Shown here piece by piece: positions 8,402 to 17,509 of a stretch of DNA of 64,000 nt. The notes beneath the pieces are model-generated. The model was given only the letters and a program-made list of their open reading frames with translations, did no database searches and was not told where the DNA came from. Made by a program: the position numbers and the translations under genes. The stretch is from an uncultured Schaedlerella sp. (GTDB lineage Bacteria; Bacillota; Clostridia; Lachnospirales; Lachnospiraceae): NCBI GenBank assembly GCA_934435195.1, contig CAKSAJ010000003.1, positions 1 to 64,000 on the forward strand, in the 5' to 3' direction. Within the stretch, counting starts at the first letter, position 1; every line of letters starts with the position of its first letter.

Positions 8402-9361
8402 TCATTTTCCTAATAATCCGGCAATTTCTTTTTCTTCCGGCATCACACGAAGTGCACCTTTTCTTGTTGTAATGATTGAAGCTGCCGCGTTTGCAAACTG
8501 TAACATTTCAAACAAATTTTCTTCTGTCAGATTGTCCAGTCCATGCTCACAAATATAATGCAATACACAGCCACAGAACGTATCTCCTGCACCTGTTGTT
8601 TCGATTGTATTTTTCTGGATAAATGGTTTTACCTCAACCATTTTTCCGCCATAATAAGCACGGCTTCCTTCTTTTCCCATCGATACAAGGATCAATGGAA
8701 TCTGGTATCTTTCTAAAATCCACTTCACTCCATCTGTATAATCTTCCTGACCTGTCAGCCACTGAATTTCATTGTCAGAAATCTTTAAAATATGACAATG
8801 CGAAAGTCCGTATAAAATCTGTTCTTTTGCCTCACCCAATGAATTCCACAAAGGCTCACGCAGGTTTGGATCAAAGGAAATGATATCTCCTGCTTCTTCT
8901 GCTATCTGAATGGCTTTTTTTGTTGCCTTTCGCACTTCTTCATGTGTCATTGACAGCGTTCCAAAATGAAACAATTTCGACTCTTTGATCAGTTCTTCTT
9001 TTACTTCAGATTCTTTCAACATCATATCCGCTCCTGGATTACGATAGAACGAAAAATCTCTGTCACCATCCGGATAAGTATGAACCATCGCAAGTGTTGT
9101 ATGAATTTCTTTGTCCATACACAATCCTGTTGAATCAATTCCTACTTCCTCAATTGCTTCTTTTAACTGCTTTCCAAAAAAGTCATCTCCGACCTTTCCA
9201 ATAAATGCTGTTTTATGTCCAAGCTTTGTCAACATAGCCAGAACATTGCATGGTGCCCCACCCGGATTAGCTTCAAAAAGAGGGTTACCCTGACCACTTA
9301 CTCCGTTTTCCGTAAAATCAATCAATAATTCTCCAAGTGCTGTTACATCATACTTTTTCAT
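8402..9361 (-). CDS. PfkB-family carbohydrate kinase, probable fructokinase
   Basis: 319 residues. Signature 1 lies in NPGGAPCNVLAMLTKLG. The catalytic base Asp is in TTGAGDTFCG, followed by the anion hole. NPLFEANPGG and FSFYRNPGADMM resemble ScrK-type fructokinases, which phosphorylate fructose released from sucrose-6-phosphate. Start placed at ATG 9361, about 10 bases after AAGGA. A TTG two codons earlier is too close to that site. Just upstream is a remnant of a GH32 sucrase-type gene, which supports the fructokinase reading. Confidence 0.88.
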   Translation of the reverse strand: MKKYDVTALGELLIDFTENGVSGQGNPLFEANPGGAPCNVLAMLTKLGHKTAFIGKVGDDFFGKQLKEAIEEVGIDSTGLCMDKEIHTTLAMVHTYPDGDRDFSFYRNPGADMMLKESEVKEELIKESKLFHFGTLSMTHEEVRKATKKAIQIAEEAGDIISFDPNLREPLWNSLGEAKEQILYGLSHCHILKISDNEIQWLTGQEDYTDGVKWILERYQIPLILVSMGKEGSRAYYGGKMVEVKPFIQKNTIETTGAGDTFCGCVLHYICEHGLDNLTEENLFEMLQFANAAASIITTRKGALRVMPEEKEIAGLLGK

Positions 9362-9367
9362 ATTCAA

Positions 9368-9487
9368 TCATTCCTTCCACTGAATTTTCATTGGTTCAAG
9401 TTCATACAGCACACCATTCCCACAGCCATATACTTGTATCTCTTCCTGCTGCTCAGGATAAAAACGTGTGCTCATAACATACTCACC
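9368..9487 (-). pseudogene. C-terminal remnant of a GH32 (sucrose-6-phosphate hydrolase type) gene
   Basis: Directly after the stop codon of the alcohol dehydrogenase, in the same frame, 39 codons read GEYVMSTRFYPEQQ... to a stop just before the kinase. The opening resembles the C-terminal beta-sandwich of GH32 enzymes, where NDGEYV-x-T-x-R-x-Y-P is common. An internal ATG at 9475 with AAGGTGAG upstream could still yield a 35-residue peptide. The rest of the hydrolase, including its catalytic blade domain, is missing. The match is from memory of the family; a search would be needed to settle it. Confidence 0.6.
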
Positions 9488-10660
9488 TTATAAACATGCT
9501 TTGTAAATCTGGACAATATCTTCATTTGTCAATGCCACATACGCATCTTTTAAATACCCATCTTCATTCGCATGATCTGCCATTACTTCAAAATGCTCCT
9601 CATCTATTCCAAGCTCTGTAAGTGTCATTGGAATGCCTGTAGATTTAAAATATTCTTCCAGGGCATCAATACCTGCTAATGCAAGCTTCGCTTCATCTTC
9701 GCCATCTAAGCCCATTACGTTTCTTGCAAATTTTACAAACCTTCCTGTAACAGTACTATCCTTTGCAAGAATATGACGCATCCATCTAGGTGTCAGAATG
9801 GCAAGTCCTACTCCATGAGTAATGTCATAGAACGCTGATAATTCATGTTCCATAGCATGACAAGGCCAGCCTGTCTCCTGTTTTCCGTAAGCTGGTATTC
9901 CTGAGCATGCGATGGAAGAATCAGTCATCAAATTCGCCCTTGCACTGTAGTTCTCCGGCTCTTTTATTGCAATTGGGCAATTTTTCATCACTGAACGAAG
10001 GATTGTTTCTGCAATACCATCTGACAAATCACTGTCATCTGTTCTCGAAAAATAATCTTCCATAATATGGCTCATAATATCAGCCGAACCTGCTGCTGTC
10101 TGATACGGAGAAACTGAAAAAGTATATGTCGGATCACAGATTGACACAGCCGGATAGGTATATGATCTTCCTAATTTTTGATTTGTATTCATATTGGAGA
10201 TAACTCCGCCTCCATCGTATTCCGAGCCTGTAGCACTTAATGTCAGAATCGTTACTAGGGGAACTGCTTTTTCAGCAATTCCTTCTGCATTCACAACCAT
10301 CTCCCACATATCGTCACCTTCATAATATGTTCCGACAGCAATTGCCTTCGAACAATCAAGAGTACTTCCGCCACCGACTGCAAGTATCACATCAATATCA
10401 TTCTCACGGCATATTCTTACGCCTTCAGTAACTGATTCTATACGTGGATTTGGATCAATGCCACTTAACTCCATAACATTAAACCCACCTTCATTCAAAA
10501 TCTTCATCACTTCATCATATAGTCCTATCTTCTTGATAGAGCCTCCGCCATATGTCAATAGCACATTCTCTCCAAATGATCTTAACGCCTCTTCTAAGTG
10601 ACTTATCTGACCCTTACCAAAATAAAGTTTTGTTGGAATTGTTCTCTGATAATTAAGCAT
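9488..10660 (-). CDS. Iron-containing alcohol dehydrogenase, butanol dehydrogenase type
   Basis: 390-residue group III alcohol dehydrogenase, likely NADPH-linked aldehyde/alcohol oxidoreductase of the BdhA/YqhD branch. The nucleotide-binding turn is GGGSTLDCSKAIAVG. Metal ligands lie in ADIMSHIMED, WPCHAMEHE and DITHGVGLA. Start taken at ATG 10660, after GGAGGAAG; an ATG five codons earlier overlaps that site. Its stop is immediately followed by the GH32 remnant, suggesting that a rearrangement placed it here. Confidence 0.92.
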   Translation of the reverse strand: MLNYQRTIPTKLYFGKGQISHLEEALRSFGENVLLTYGGGSIKKIGLYDEVMKILNEGGFNVMELSGIDPNPRIESVTEGVRICRENDIDVILAVGGGSTLDCSKAIAVGTYYEGDDMWEMVVNAEGIAEKAVPLVTILTLSATGSEYDGGGVISNMNTNQKLGRSYTYPAVSICDPTYTFSVSPYQTAAGSADIMSHIMEDYFSRTDDSDLSDGIAETILRSVMKNCPIAIKEPENYSARANLMTDSSIACSGIPAYGKQETGWPCHAMEHELSAFYDITHGVGLAILTPRWMRHILAKDSTVTGRFVKFARNVMGLDGEDEAKLALAGIDALEEYFKSTGIPMTLTELGIDEEHFEVMADHANEDGYLKDAYVALTNEDIVQIYKACL

Positions 10661-10736
10661 GATTTCTTCCTCCATTCTGAATTGTAGTCATTCTTCTTTT
10701 TATTATATCATAAGAATTTCTATCTAAAAAGAGCAA

Positions 10737-10863
10737 AGAATGTGCCTTGGCACATTCTGGCGCCTGCGACGGTCGCTTGCGACATCTTCCTTATACGTCG
10801 CAGTGCGCATCCTCGCGGAGCGTTTTTATATATTAGGAAAGAGCACTTTCCTAATATATAAAA
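10737..10863. repeat. Multi-hairpin dispersed repeat, copy A
   Basis: About 127 bp, nearly identical to 43487-43613. Hairpin 1 is AGAATGTGCC/GGCACATTCT. Hairpin 2 is TGCGACG/CGTCGCA, enclosing GTCGC/GCGAC and flanked by GCGC/GCGC. Hairpin 3 is a long stem with TTTTTATATATTAGGAAAG as its left arm and a 4-base loop. No reading frame is seen. It touches the U-tract of the tuf terminator and lies upstream of the alcohol dehydrogenase. It could be a MITE/REP-like element or a structured RNA. Confidence 0.9.
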
Positions 10864-10896
10864 AAACCCTAGAAACTTCATGTTTCTAGGGTTTTG
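10864..10896 (-). terminator. Terminator of the str operon (after tuf)
   Basis: The stem AACCCTAGAAAC / GTTTCTAGGGTT with a 5-base loop is followed on the minus strand by seven T. The T run merges with the end of repeat copy A. Confidence 0.92.
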
Positions 10897-10928
10897 ATAT
10901 CGAATATTAAATCTAAACTAGATTATGA

Positions 10929-12116
10929 TTACTCAACAATTTTAGCTACTGTACCAGAACCTACTGTACGTCCACCTTCACGGATAGCGAAACGAAGTCC
11001 TTCTTCCATAGCTACTGGATGAATCAGTTCAACTGTCATCTCTACGTTATCTCCAGGCATGCACATTTCGATTCCTTCTGGAAGATCGCAAACACCTGTT
11101 ACGTCTGTTGTTCTGAAGTAGAACTGTGGACGATAGTTGTTGAAGAATGGAGTATGACGTCCACCTTCATCTTTTGTTAATACGTAAACCTGGCATGTAA
11201 ATTTCTTGTGGCATGTTACTGTACCTGGTTTGATAAGAACCTGTCCTCTTTCGATTTCTGTTCTCTGAACACCACGAAGCAGAGCTCCGATGTTATCTCC
11301 AGCCTGAGCCTCATCAAGAAGCTTACGGAACATCTCGATACCTGTTACAACAGTTTTCTTAACGTCCTCGTGGATACCGATGATTTCTACTTCATCAGAA
11401 ACGTGAAGTGTACCACGCTCTACTCTACCTGTAGCAACTGTACCACGTCCTGTGATAGAGAATACGTCCTCTACTGGCATAAGGAATGGTTTGTCTGTAT
11501 CACGCTCTGGATCTGGGATGTACTCATCTACAGTATCCATAAGTTCCATGATCTTGTCTCCCCATGGTCCCATTGGATCTTCAAGAGCTTTCAGAGCAGA
11601 ACCTTTGATGATTGGGCAATCTGTGAATTCATACTCTTCAAGTACTTCGTTAACTTCCATCTCTACTAATTCGATAAGCTCTTCGTCATCAACCATATCA
11701 CATTTGTTCAAGAAAACAACGATGTATGGTACGTTAACCTGACGAGAAAGAAGGATATGCTCTTTTGTCTGAGCCATAACACCATCTGTAGCAGCTACTA
11801 CAAGGATAGCTCCATCCATCTGAGCAGCACCAGTGATCATGTTTTTAACGTAGTCAGCATGTCCTGGGCAGTCAACGTGTGCATAGTGACGTTTTGCTGT
11901 CTCATACTCAACGTGAGCTGTAGAGATTGTGATACCACGCTCTCTTTCTTCTGGAGCTTTATCGATGTTCTCGAAATCAACAGCTGCGTTACCTTCAACT
12001 CTTTCAGACAGAACTTTTGTGATAGCAGCTGTCAGAGTTGTTTTACCGTGGTCAACGTGACCGATTGTACCAATATTACAATGTGGTTTGTTTCTTTCAA
12101 ATTTAGCTTTAGCCAT
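10929..12116 (-). CDS. tuf: Elongation factor Tu
   Basis: GTPase that delivers aminoacyl-tRNA to the ribosome. 395 residues, normal length. G1 is GHVDHGKTTLT, G3 is DCPGHADYVKNM, G4 is NKCD and the G5 region is GSALKAL; domains 2 and 3 follow. Preceded by AAGGAGG. Last gene of the str operon, 124 bp after fusA. That gap holds a short palindrome CCTGAATTCAGG but no clear terminator. The strong terminator lies ~30 bp downstream. Confidence 0.99.
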   Translation of the reverse strand: MAKAKFERNKPHCNIGTIGHVDHGKTTLTAAITKVLSERVEGNAAVDFENIDKAPEERERGITISTAHVEYETAKRHYAHVDCPGHADYVKNMITGAAQMDGAILVVAATDGVMAQTKEHILLSRQVNVPYIVVFLNKCDMVDDEELIELVEMEVNEVLEEYEFTDCPIIKGSALKALEDPMGPWGDKIMELMDTVDEYIPDPERDTDKPFLMPVEDVFSITGRGTVATGRVERGTLHVSDEVEIIGIHEDVKKTVVTGIEMFRKLLDEAQAGDNIGALLRGVQRTEIERGQVLIKPGTVTCHKKFTCQVYVLTKDEGGRHTPFFNNYRPQFYFRTTDVTGVCDLPEGIEMCMPGDNVEMTVELIHPVAMEEGLRFAIREGGRTVGSGTVAKIVE

Positions 12117-12240
12117 TTTGAATGTCCTCCTTGAAAATATAACCTGAATTCAGGCATTTACTTATTATATCCGCTTTTATACTCGGCTAACTTTGATTAT
12201 ATTTCAAAGCCGGCCGATTTTCAAGCGTTTTTATAACAAT

Positions 12241-14358
12241 TTATGCGTTTTTGTTTGATAATACTTTTTCCTGTACAGACTTCGGTACTGGCTCATAGCT
12301 CTCGAAGAACATTGAGTAGTTACCACGTCCCTGTGTTTTAGAACGAAGGTCTGTAGAGTATCCAAACATTTCTGACAATGGAACATATCCACGAACGATC
12401 TTACCGCCGCCAAGATCATCCATACCTTCGATACGTCCACGACGAGAGTTGATATCACCGATAACATCTCCCATGTATTCTTCTGGCATTGTTACTTCAA
12501 CCTTCATAATAGGCTCCAGAAGAACTGGTGCTCCCTGTTTCATAGCATCCTTGAATGCAAGAGATCCTGCAATGTGGAATGCCATTTCACTTGAATCGAC
12601 CTCATGGTATGAACCATCATATACTGTAGCATGAACTCCAACTACCGGGAATCCTCCCAAGATACCAGACTTCATAGCTTCTTCGATACCTTCACCTACA
12701 GCTGGGATGTATTCCTTAGGAATTGATCCACCAACTACTGTAGACTCAAACTTGTATGTCTCCTCACCGTTGACATCCATTGGCTCGAATTTAACTTTAC
12801 AGTGTCCGTACTGTCCACGTCCACCAGACTGTTTAGCATACTTGCTGTCGATATCTGTAGCTTTTGTGATAGATTCTTTGTAAGCAACCTGTGGTGCACC
12901 TACGTTAGCTTCTACCTTGAATTCACGAAGAAGACGGTCAACGATGATCTCTAAGTGGAGCTCACCCATACCAGCGATGATTGTCTGTCCTGTTTCCTGA
13001 TCTGTATGAGCACGGAAAGTAGGATCTTCTTCAGCCAGTTTAGCAAGAGATTCACCAAGTTTACCCTGGGAAGCTTTTGTCTTAGGCTCGATAGCAAGCT
13101 CGATAACAGGCTCTGGGAATTCCATAGACTCAAGAATTACAGGATGCTGCTCGTCACAGATTGTATCACCTGTTGTAGTGAATTTAAATCCGATAGCAGC
13201 TGCGATATCACCTGCATATACTTTGTCAAGTTCCTGTCTCTTATTAGCATGCATCTGAAGGATACGTCCAACACGTTCCTTCTTATTCTTTGTTGCATTC
13301 AATACATATGAACCTGAGTTCATAGATCCTGAGTACACACGGAAGTAAGCAAGCTTACCTACGAATGGGTCTGTCATGATCTTGAATGCCAAAGCTGAGA
13401 ATGGCTCTTCGTCTGAAGAATGTCTTACAACTTCATTACCATCCTCGTCAACACCCTCGATTGGAGGAATGTCTGTTGGAGCTGGCATATATTCGATAAT
13501 AGCATCCAGAAGTTTCTGAACACCTTTGTTTCTATATGCTGTACCGCAGCATACTGGAACTGCTGTACACTCACATGTAGCTTTACGAAGAACTTTTTTC
13601 AGATCATCGATGGATGGCTCTTCACCTTCCAGATACATCATCATAAGATCATCATCAAGCTCGCAGATTTTCTCTACCAACTCTGTGTGGTACAGTTCTG
13701 CTTCATCTTTCATCTCTTCAGGAATCTCTGTAATAGAAATATCTTCACCCTTCTCATCATTGTAGATGTAAGCTTCCATTTCCATCAAATCAATGATTCC
13801 TTTGAATTCATCTTCTTTACCGATTGGCAACTGAAGACAAATTGCATTTTTACCAAGTCTTGTTTTAATCTGATCTACAGCATTGTAGAAATCAGCTCCA
13901 AGAATGTCCATCTTATTGATGAACGCCATTCTTGGTACATTGTATGTGTCTGCCTGACGCCATACGTTTTCTGACTGTGGCTCTACACCACCTTTAGCAC
14001 AGAAAACACCTACAGCACCATCAAGTACACGAAGTGAACGTTCAACCTCTACAGTGAAGTCAACGTGTCCCGGAGTATCAATGATATTGATACGATGTTC
14101 CAGAGCACCAGCCTTTGGCTTTGTGTGATCTTCCAATGTCCAATGACATGTTGTAGCGGCTGAAGTAATTGTGATACCTCTTTCCTGCTCCTGTTCCATC
14201 CAGTCCATAGTAGCAGTACCTTCATGAGTATCACCAATCTTATAGTTAACACCGGTATAGTAAAGAATACGCTCTGTCAGTGTAGTCTTACCAGCATCAA
14301 TATGAGCCATAATACCGATATTTCTGGTTCTCTCTAATGGATATTCTCTTCCAGCCAA
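12241..14358 (-). CDS. fusA: Elongation factor G
   Basis: Translocase GTPase, 705 residues, full length. Domain I has AHIDAGKTT (P loop), DTPGHVDFT and NKMD. The switch region has RGITITSAAT. Domain IV has GGRGQYGHCKV and domain V ends with the usual YSTDLRSKTQGRG stretch. The start follows GGAGG. It lies 21 bp after rpsG in the str operon. Confidence 0.99.
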   Translation of the reverse strand: MAGREYPLERTRNIGIMAHIDAGKTTLTERILYYTGVNYKIGDTHEGTATMDWMEQEQERGITITSAATTCHWTLEDHTKPKAGALEHRINIIDTPGHVDFTVEVERSLRVLDGAVGVFCAKGGVEPQSENVWRQADTYNVPRMAFINKMDILGADFYNAVDQIKTRLGKNAICLQLPIGKEDEFKGIIDLMEMEAYIYNDEKGEDISITEIPEEMKDEAELYHTELVEKICELDDDLMMMYLEGEEPSIDDLKKVLRKATCECTAVPVCCGTAYRNKGVQKLLDAIIEYMPAPTDIPPIEGVDEDGNEVVRHSSDEEPFSALAFKIMTDPFVGKLAYFRVYSGSMNSGSYVLNATKNKKERVGRILQMHANKRQELDKVYAGDIAAAIGFKFTTTGDTICDEQHPVILESMEFPEPVIELAIEPKTKASQGKLGESLAKLAEEDPTFRAHTDQETGQTIIAGMGELHLEIIVDRLLREFKVEANVGAPQVAYKESITKATDIDSKYAKQSGGRGQYGHCKVKFEPMDVNGEETYKFESTVVGGSIPKEYIPAVGEGIEEAMKSGILGGFPVVGVHATVYDGSYHEVDSSEMAFHIAGSLAFKDAMKQGAPVLLEPIMKVEVTMPEEYMGDVIGDINSRRGRIEGMDDLGGGKIVRGYVPLSEMFGYSTDLRSKTQGRGNYSMFFESYEPVPKSVQEKVLSNKNA

Positions 14359-14379
14359 GATTTTTTCCTCCTAAAATAA

Positions 14380-14850
14380 TTAGAAACGATAGTGAGCAAA
14401 CGCCTTGTTTGCTTCTGCCATCTTGTGCATGTCTTCTTTTCTCTTAACAGCTCCACCTGTGTTGTTAGCTGCATCAAGAATCTCGTTTGCCAGTCTTTCT
14501 TCCTGTGTCTTCTCGCCTCTCTGACGTGAATACATAGTTAACCAGCGAAGTGCGAGTGCCTGTCTTCTGTCAGCTCTAACCTCGATCGGTACCTGGTATG
14601 TTGCTCCACCGATACGTCTTGCTTTAACTTCAAGAACTGGCATCATGTTGTTCATAGCCTCTTCAAACACTTCAATAGCCGGCTTCTCAGCCTTAGCTTC
14701 TACTCTTTCAAATGCTCCGTATACAATCTTCTGTGCTACGCCTTTCTTACCATCAAGCATGATGTTGTTGATAAGTTTGGTAACAACTTTATTGTTGTAT
14801 ATTGGATCCGCTAATACATCTCTTTTCTGAGTATGTCCTTTACGTGGCAC
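14380..14850 (-). CDS. rpsG: 30S ribosomal protein S7
   Basis: Primary binder of the 3' major domain of 16S rRNA. The family start PRKG-x-x-x-KR is reached from the GTG codon at 14850, giving 156 residues, the normal length. GGAGG lies eight bases upstream. A longer frame from ATG 14871 would place the ribosome site inside the gene, so it was rejected. Second gene of the str operon. Confidence 0.97.
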   Translation of the reverse strand: MPRKGHTQKRDVLADPIYNNKVVTKLINNIMLDGKKGVAQKIVYGAFERVEAKAEKPAIEVFEEAMNNMMPVLEVKARRIGGATYQVPIEVRADRRQALALRWLTMYSRQRGEKTQEERLANEILDAANNTGGAVKRKEDMHKMAEANKAFAHYRF

Positions 14851-14880
14851 GGTCCTTCCCTCCTTAATCATGATTTTCGG

Positions 14881-14990
14881 CGTTACGCCGGGATTAATTC
14901 ATCGGTACTCACATGTGTCTCTCTATGGAAATCGCATTGCATGTGCTCGTGGCCGCCGGACTCTATAAAATCCGCAACCTACGATTAATC
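14881..14990 (-). other. Structured rpsL-rpsG intergenic region
   Basis: The rpsL-rpsG gap is ~200 bases, long for this operon, and can fold. GATTAAT and ATTAATC (14984-14990 and 14892-14898) close a domain that contains CACATG/CATGTG (14940-14945 with 14910-14915). The perfect hairpin CGGCGTAACGCCG lies just before the rpsG ribosome site. It is a candidate site for S7 feedback control, as known for this position in Escherichia coli. This is inferred from position only. Confidence 0.4.
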
Positions 14991-15049
14991 ATAGTTCTGT
15001 TTGTGATACGATTTAACTGTTTAGTTACAATCTTTGCTAAGGCGTTCTA

Positions 15050-15469
15050 TTATTTAGCGTCTTTTGGTCTCTTAGCGCCGTATTTAGAACGAGCCTGTCT
15101 TCTCTTAGCAACTCCTGCTGTATCAAGTGTTCCACGAACGATGTGGTATCTTGTACCTGGCAGGTCCTTAACTCTTCCTCCACGGATAAGAACAACACTA
15201 TGTTCCTGAAGGTTGTGTCCTTCTCCTGGGATATAGCTTGTTACTTCGATTCCGTTAGAAAGACGAACTCTGGCGATCTTTCTAAGAGCTGAGTTAGGTT
15301 TTTTAGGTGTAGCTGTCTTAACTGCTGTACAAACACCTCTTTTCTGTGGTGCAGATACATCAGTTGCACGTTTCTTCAGTGAGTTGTATCCTTTCTGAAG
15401 AGCTGGTGCTGTAGATTTCTTTTCAGAAGTCTGACGTCCTTTTCTAACTAACTGGTTAAATGTTGGCAT
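15050..15469 (-). CDS. rpsL: 30S ribosomal protein S12
   Basis: 139 residues, decoding-centre protein, first gene of the str operon. Conserved TPKKPNSALRK and PGEGHNLQEHS are present, with Lys at the classical streptomycin-resistance positions (KKPNS and GRVKDLPG). This predicts the sensitive form. AGGAGG lies upstream of the ATG. It has its own promoter at 15597-15625. Confidence 0.99.
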   Translation of the reverse strand: MPTFNQLVRKGRQTSEKKSTAPALQKGYNSLKKRATDVSAPQKRGVCTAVKTATPKKPNSALRKIARVRLSNGIEVTSYIPGEGHNLQEHSVVLIRGGRVKDLPGTRYHIVRGTLDTAGVAKRRQARSKYGAKRPKDAK

Positions 15470-15596
15470 TCTTTTTCACCTCCTATGATTTCGTTGCCTC
15501 ACCTCTTATGAGAATGAGGGGTTGCAGATAATAAATTCATATTATCTTTTGTAATTTGGCGCACAAAAACATAATATGCTCGTGTGCACGTTTGTT

Positions 15597-15625
15597 AGTT
15601 TAGTATGTTTTCAGCGAAAAGTCAA
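15597..15625 (-). promoter_or_regulatory. Sigma-A promoter of the str operon
   Basis: On the minus strand TTGACT (15625-15620), 17 bases, TAAACT (15602-15597). It lies ~130 bp upstream of rpsL, just after the proS terminator. Confidence 0.8.
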
Positions 15626-15653
15626 GGGGTTTTCAGCATTATTTTAAAATGTA

Positions 15654-15695
15654 CATCCTCCGTGCCAACCAGTAAGGTGATTGACACGGAGGATG
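15654..15695 (-). terminator. Probable proS terminator
   Basis: The 11-bp stem CATCCTCCGTG / CACGGAGGATG is followed on the minus strand by a modest T-rich stretch. It begins 10 bp after the proS stop. Confidence 0.7.
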
Positions 15696-15704
15696 CAGTA
15701 AATA

Positions 15705-17147
15705 TTAATATGCTTTTCCCCAATATACCATATGTTTAGCAGGTTTTCCGCAGCATACACATACATTCGAAATTTTTTCCTGTTCTTCTGGAATACATCT
15801 TGATGTCACTCCGCCTGTCTGATCTTTGATTGCTTCTTCACAAGCATCATCTCCGCACCACATTGCACGGATAAATCCGATCTGGTTTTCAGCGATATCT
15901 TTCATCTCATCCATGTTTGTTGCTGTGTGGATGTGTGTGTCTCTAAACGCTTTTGCTTTCTCAAAAAGTGCTTTCTGAATGTCTTCAAGAATTTCTGACA
16001 ATCTTGTTTCGATTTCATCTAAAGCAACCACAATCTTTTCTCTTGTATCACGACGTACAATAACAACCTGTCCGTTTTCGATATCTTTTGGTCCGATTTC
16101 AATACGTGTAGGGATTCCAAGCATCTCCTGCTCACTGAACTTCCATCCAGGGCTCTTTTCAGAATCATCAATCTCTGCACGATATCCTGCTGCCTTTAAG
16201 GCTGCAAGTAATTCATTTGCTTTGTCTAAGACACCTTCTTTATGCTGGGCGATTGGAACTACTCTTGTCTGAACCGGTGCGATGTGTGGTGGAAGTACCA
16301 GACCACTGTCATCACCATGTACCATAATGATTGCTCCAATAATACGTGTAGACAATCCCCAGGATGTCTCATATACACTGTGAAGCTTGTTCTCTTTATC
16401 TGAGTAGCTGATTCCATAAGCATCTGCAAATGCATTTCCAAAGAAATGGCTTGTACCTGACTGCAGAGCTTTTCCGTCATGCATCAGTGCTTCAATTGTG
16501 TAAGTATCTTCTGCTCCTGCAAATTTCTCGCTTGGTGTTTTCTTTCCTGTAACAAGCGGAATAGCAAGATCATTTTCTACAAAATCTTTGTATACATCAC
16601 GCATCATTAATGTACGTTCTTCTGCTTCTTCATATGTCGCATGGATCGTATGACCTTCCTGCCATAAAAATTCTCTTGAACGAAGGAATGGTCTTGTTGT
16701 CTTTTCCCAACGTAAAACAGAGCACCACTGATTCCAAACCTTTGGAAGGTCACGATAAGACTGCACTGTCTTGCTCCATACATCACAGAATAATGTTTCT
16801 GATGTAGGTCTGATACAGAATCTCTCCTGAAGAGGCTCTTCGCCACCTTTTGTTACCCATGCAACTTCCGGTGCGAAACCTTCAATATGATCTTTCTCTT
16901 TCTGAAGTAATGACTCTGGAATCAGAACAGGAAGATATACATTCTGTACTCCTGTTTCTTTAAATCTCTTATCAAGATTTGCCTGGATATTTTCCCAGAT
17001 CGCATAGCCATTCGGAAGATAATTCAGACATCCTTTTACTCCTGAATAATCACATAACTTTGCTTCGCGCACAACATCTGTGTACCACTGTGCAAAATCC
17101 TCATCTCTTGCTGTAATTGACTGTACTAATTTCTTTTCTTTTGCCAT
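15705..17147 (-). CDS. proS: Prolyl-tRNA synthetase, short (archaeal/eukaryote-like) form
   Basis: 480 residues. It charges tRNA-Pro. Class II motif 2 (VLRWEKTTRPFLRSREFLWQEGHT) and motif 3 are present, with no inserted editing domain. The C-terminus has the zinc-type end with CVCCG and a terminal Tyr (WGKAY) seen in the archaeal/eukaryotic-type enzyme. A T-box leader upstream controls it by tRNA charging. It is transcribed alone between telA and the str operon. Confidence 0.97.
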   Translation of the reverse strand: MAKEKKLVQSITARDEDFAQWYTDVVREAKLCDYSGVKGCLNYLPNGYAIWENIQANLDKRFKETGVQNVYLPVLIPESLLQKEKDHIEGFAPEVAWVTKGGEEPLQERFCIRPTSETLFCDVWSKTVQSYRDLPKVWNQWCSVLRWEKTTRPFLRSREFLWQEGHTIHATYEEAEERTLMMRDVYKDFVENDLAIPLVTGKKTPSEKFAGAEDTYTIEALMHDGKALQSGTSHFFGNAFADAYGISYSDKENKLHSVYETSWGLSTRIIGAIIMVHGDDSGLVLPPHIAPVQTRVVPIAQHKEGVLDKANELLAALKAAGYRAEIDDSEKSPGWKFSEQEMLGIPTRIEIGPKDIENGQVVIVRRDTREKIVVALDEIETRLSEILEDIQKALFEKAKAFRDTHIHTATNMDEMKDIAENQIGFIRAMWCGDDACEEAIKDQTGGVTSRCIPEEQEKISNVCVCCGKPAKHMVYWGKAY

Positions 17148-17256
17148 TGCTGCTTTCCTTTCTTTTTTATTTTATATTATTTATTACCAGGAATTCCGAC
17201 TTTATTTTTATCGGAACACATTTTTCATTTCTAAAAATGCACCTGCCTTCGGAAAC

Positions 17257-17505
17257 AAAAAACGCCGGGAACTTCAATTCCCTTCCAAAACGAAAAGGGA
17301 CCGAAATTCTCGGCGGTACCACCCTAATTAACCACTGTTGTGATTCTCTTTATCTGTCATTAACGCTGACTTACGCTGCACTTTCGTACAGAAGCTCCCA
17401 GGCAGGTTCTATATTATCTCCGCAGGAATCTCCCAGCCAATGATTCCCTCTCTGTGCCGTCTCCAACATATACTAACCCTGTTCAACGCTCATATCACAT
17501 ATCGT
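17257..17505 (-). promoter_or_regulatory. T-box riboswitch leader of proS
   Basis: The minus strand carries the T-box core AGGGTGGTACCGCC (around 17312-17325). It is followed by a terminator stem starting CGCCGAGAATTTCGG that pairs with GAAGTTCCCGGCG and ends in six T (17262-17257). Upstream lie ~180 bases of leader with stem I. CCT at 17406-17404 within AGAACCTGC is a candidate specifier codon for proline. Uncharged tRNA-Pro is expected to stabilise the antiterminator. This accounts for the ~450-base gap before proS. Confidence 0.93.
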
Positions 17506-17509
17506 TGCA

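Noticed and set aside
11208..14252. Plus-strand frames opposite tuf and fusA
   Set aside because: They are shadows of highly conserved genes with codon bias on the minus strand.
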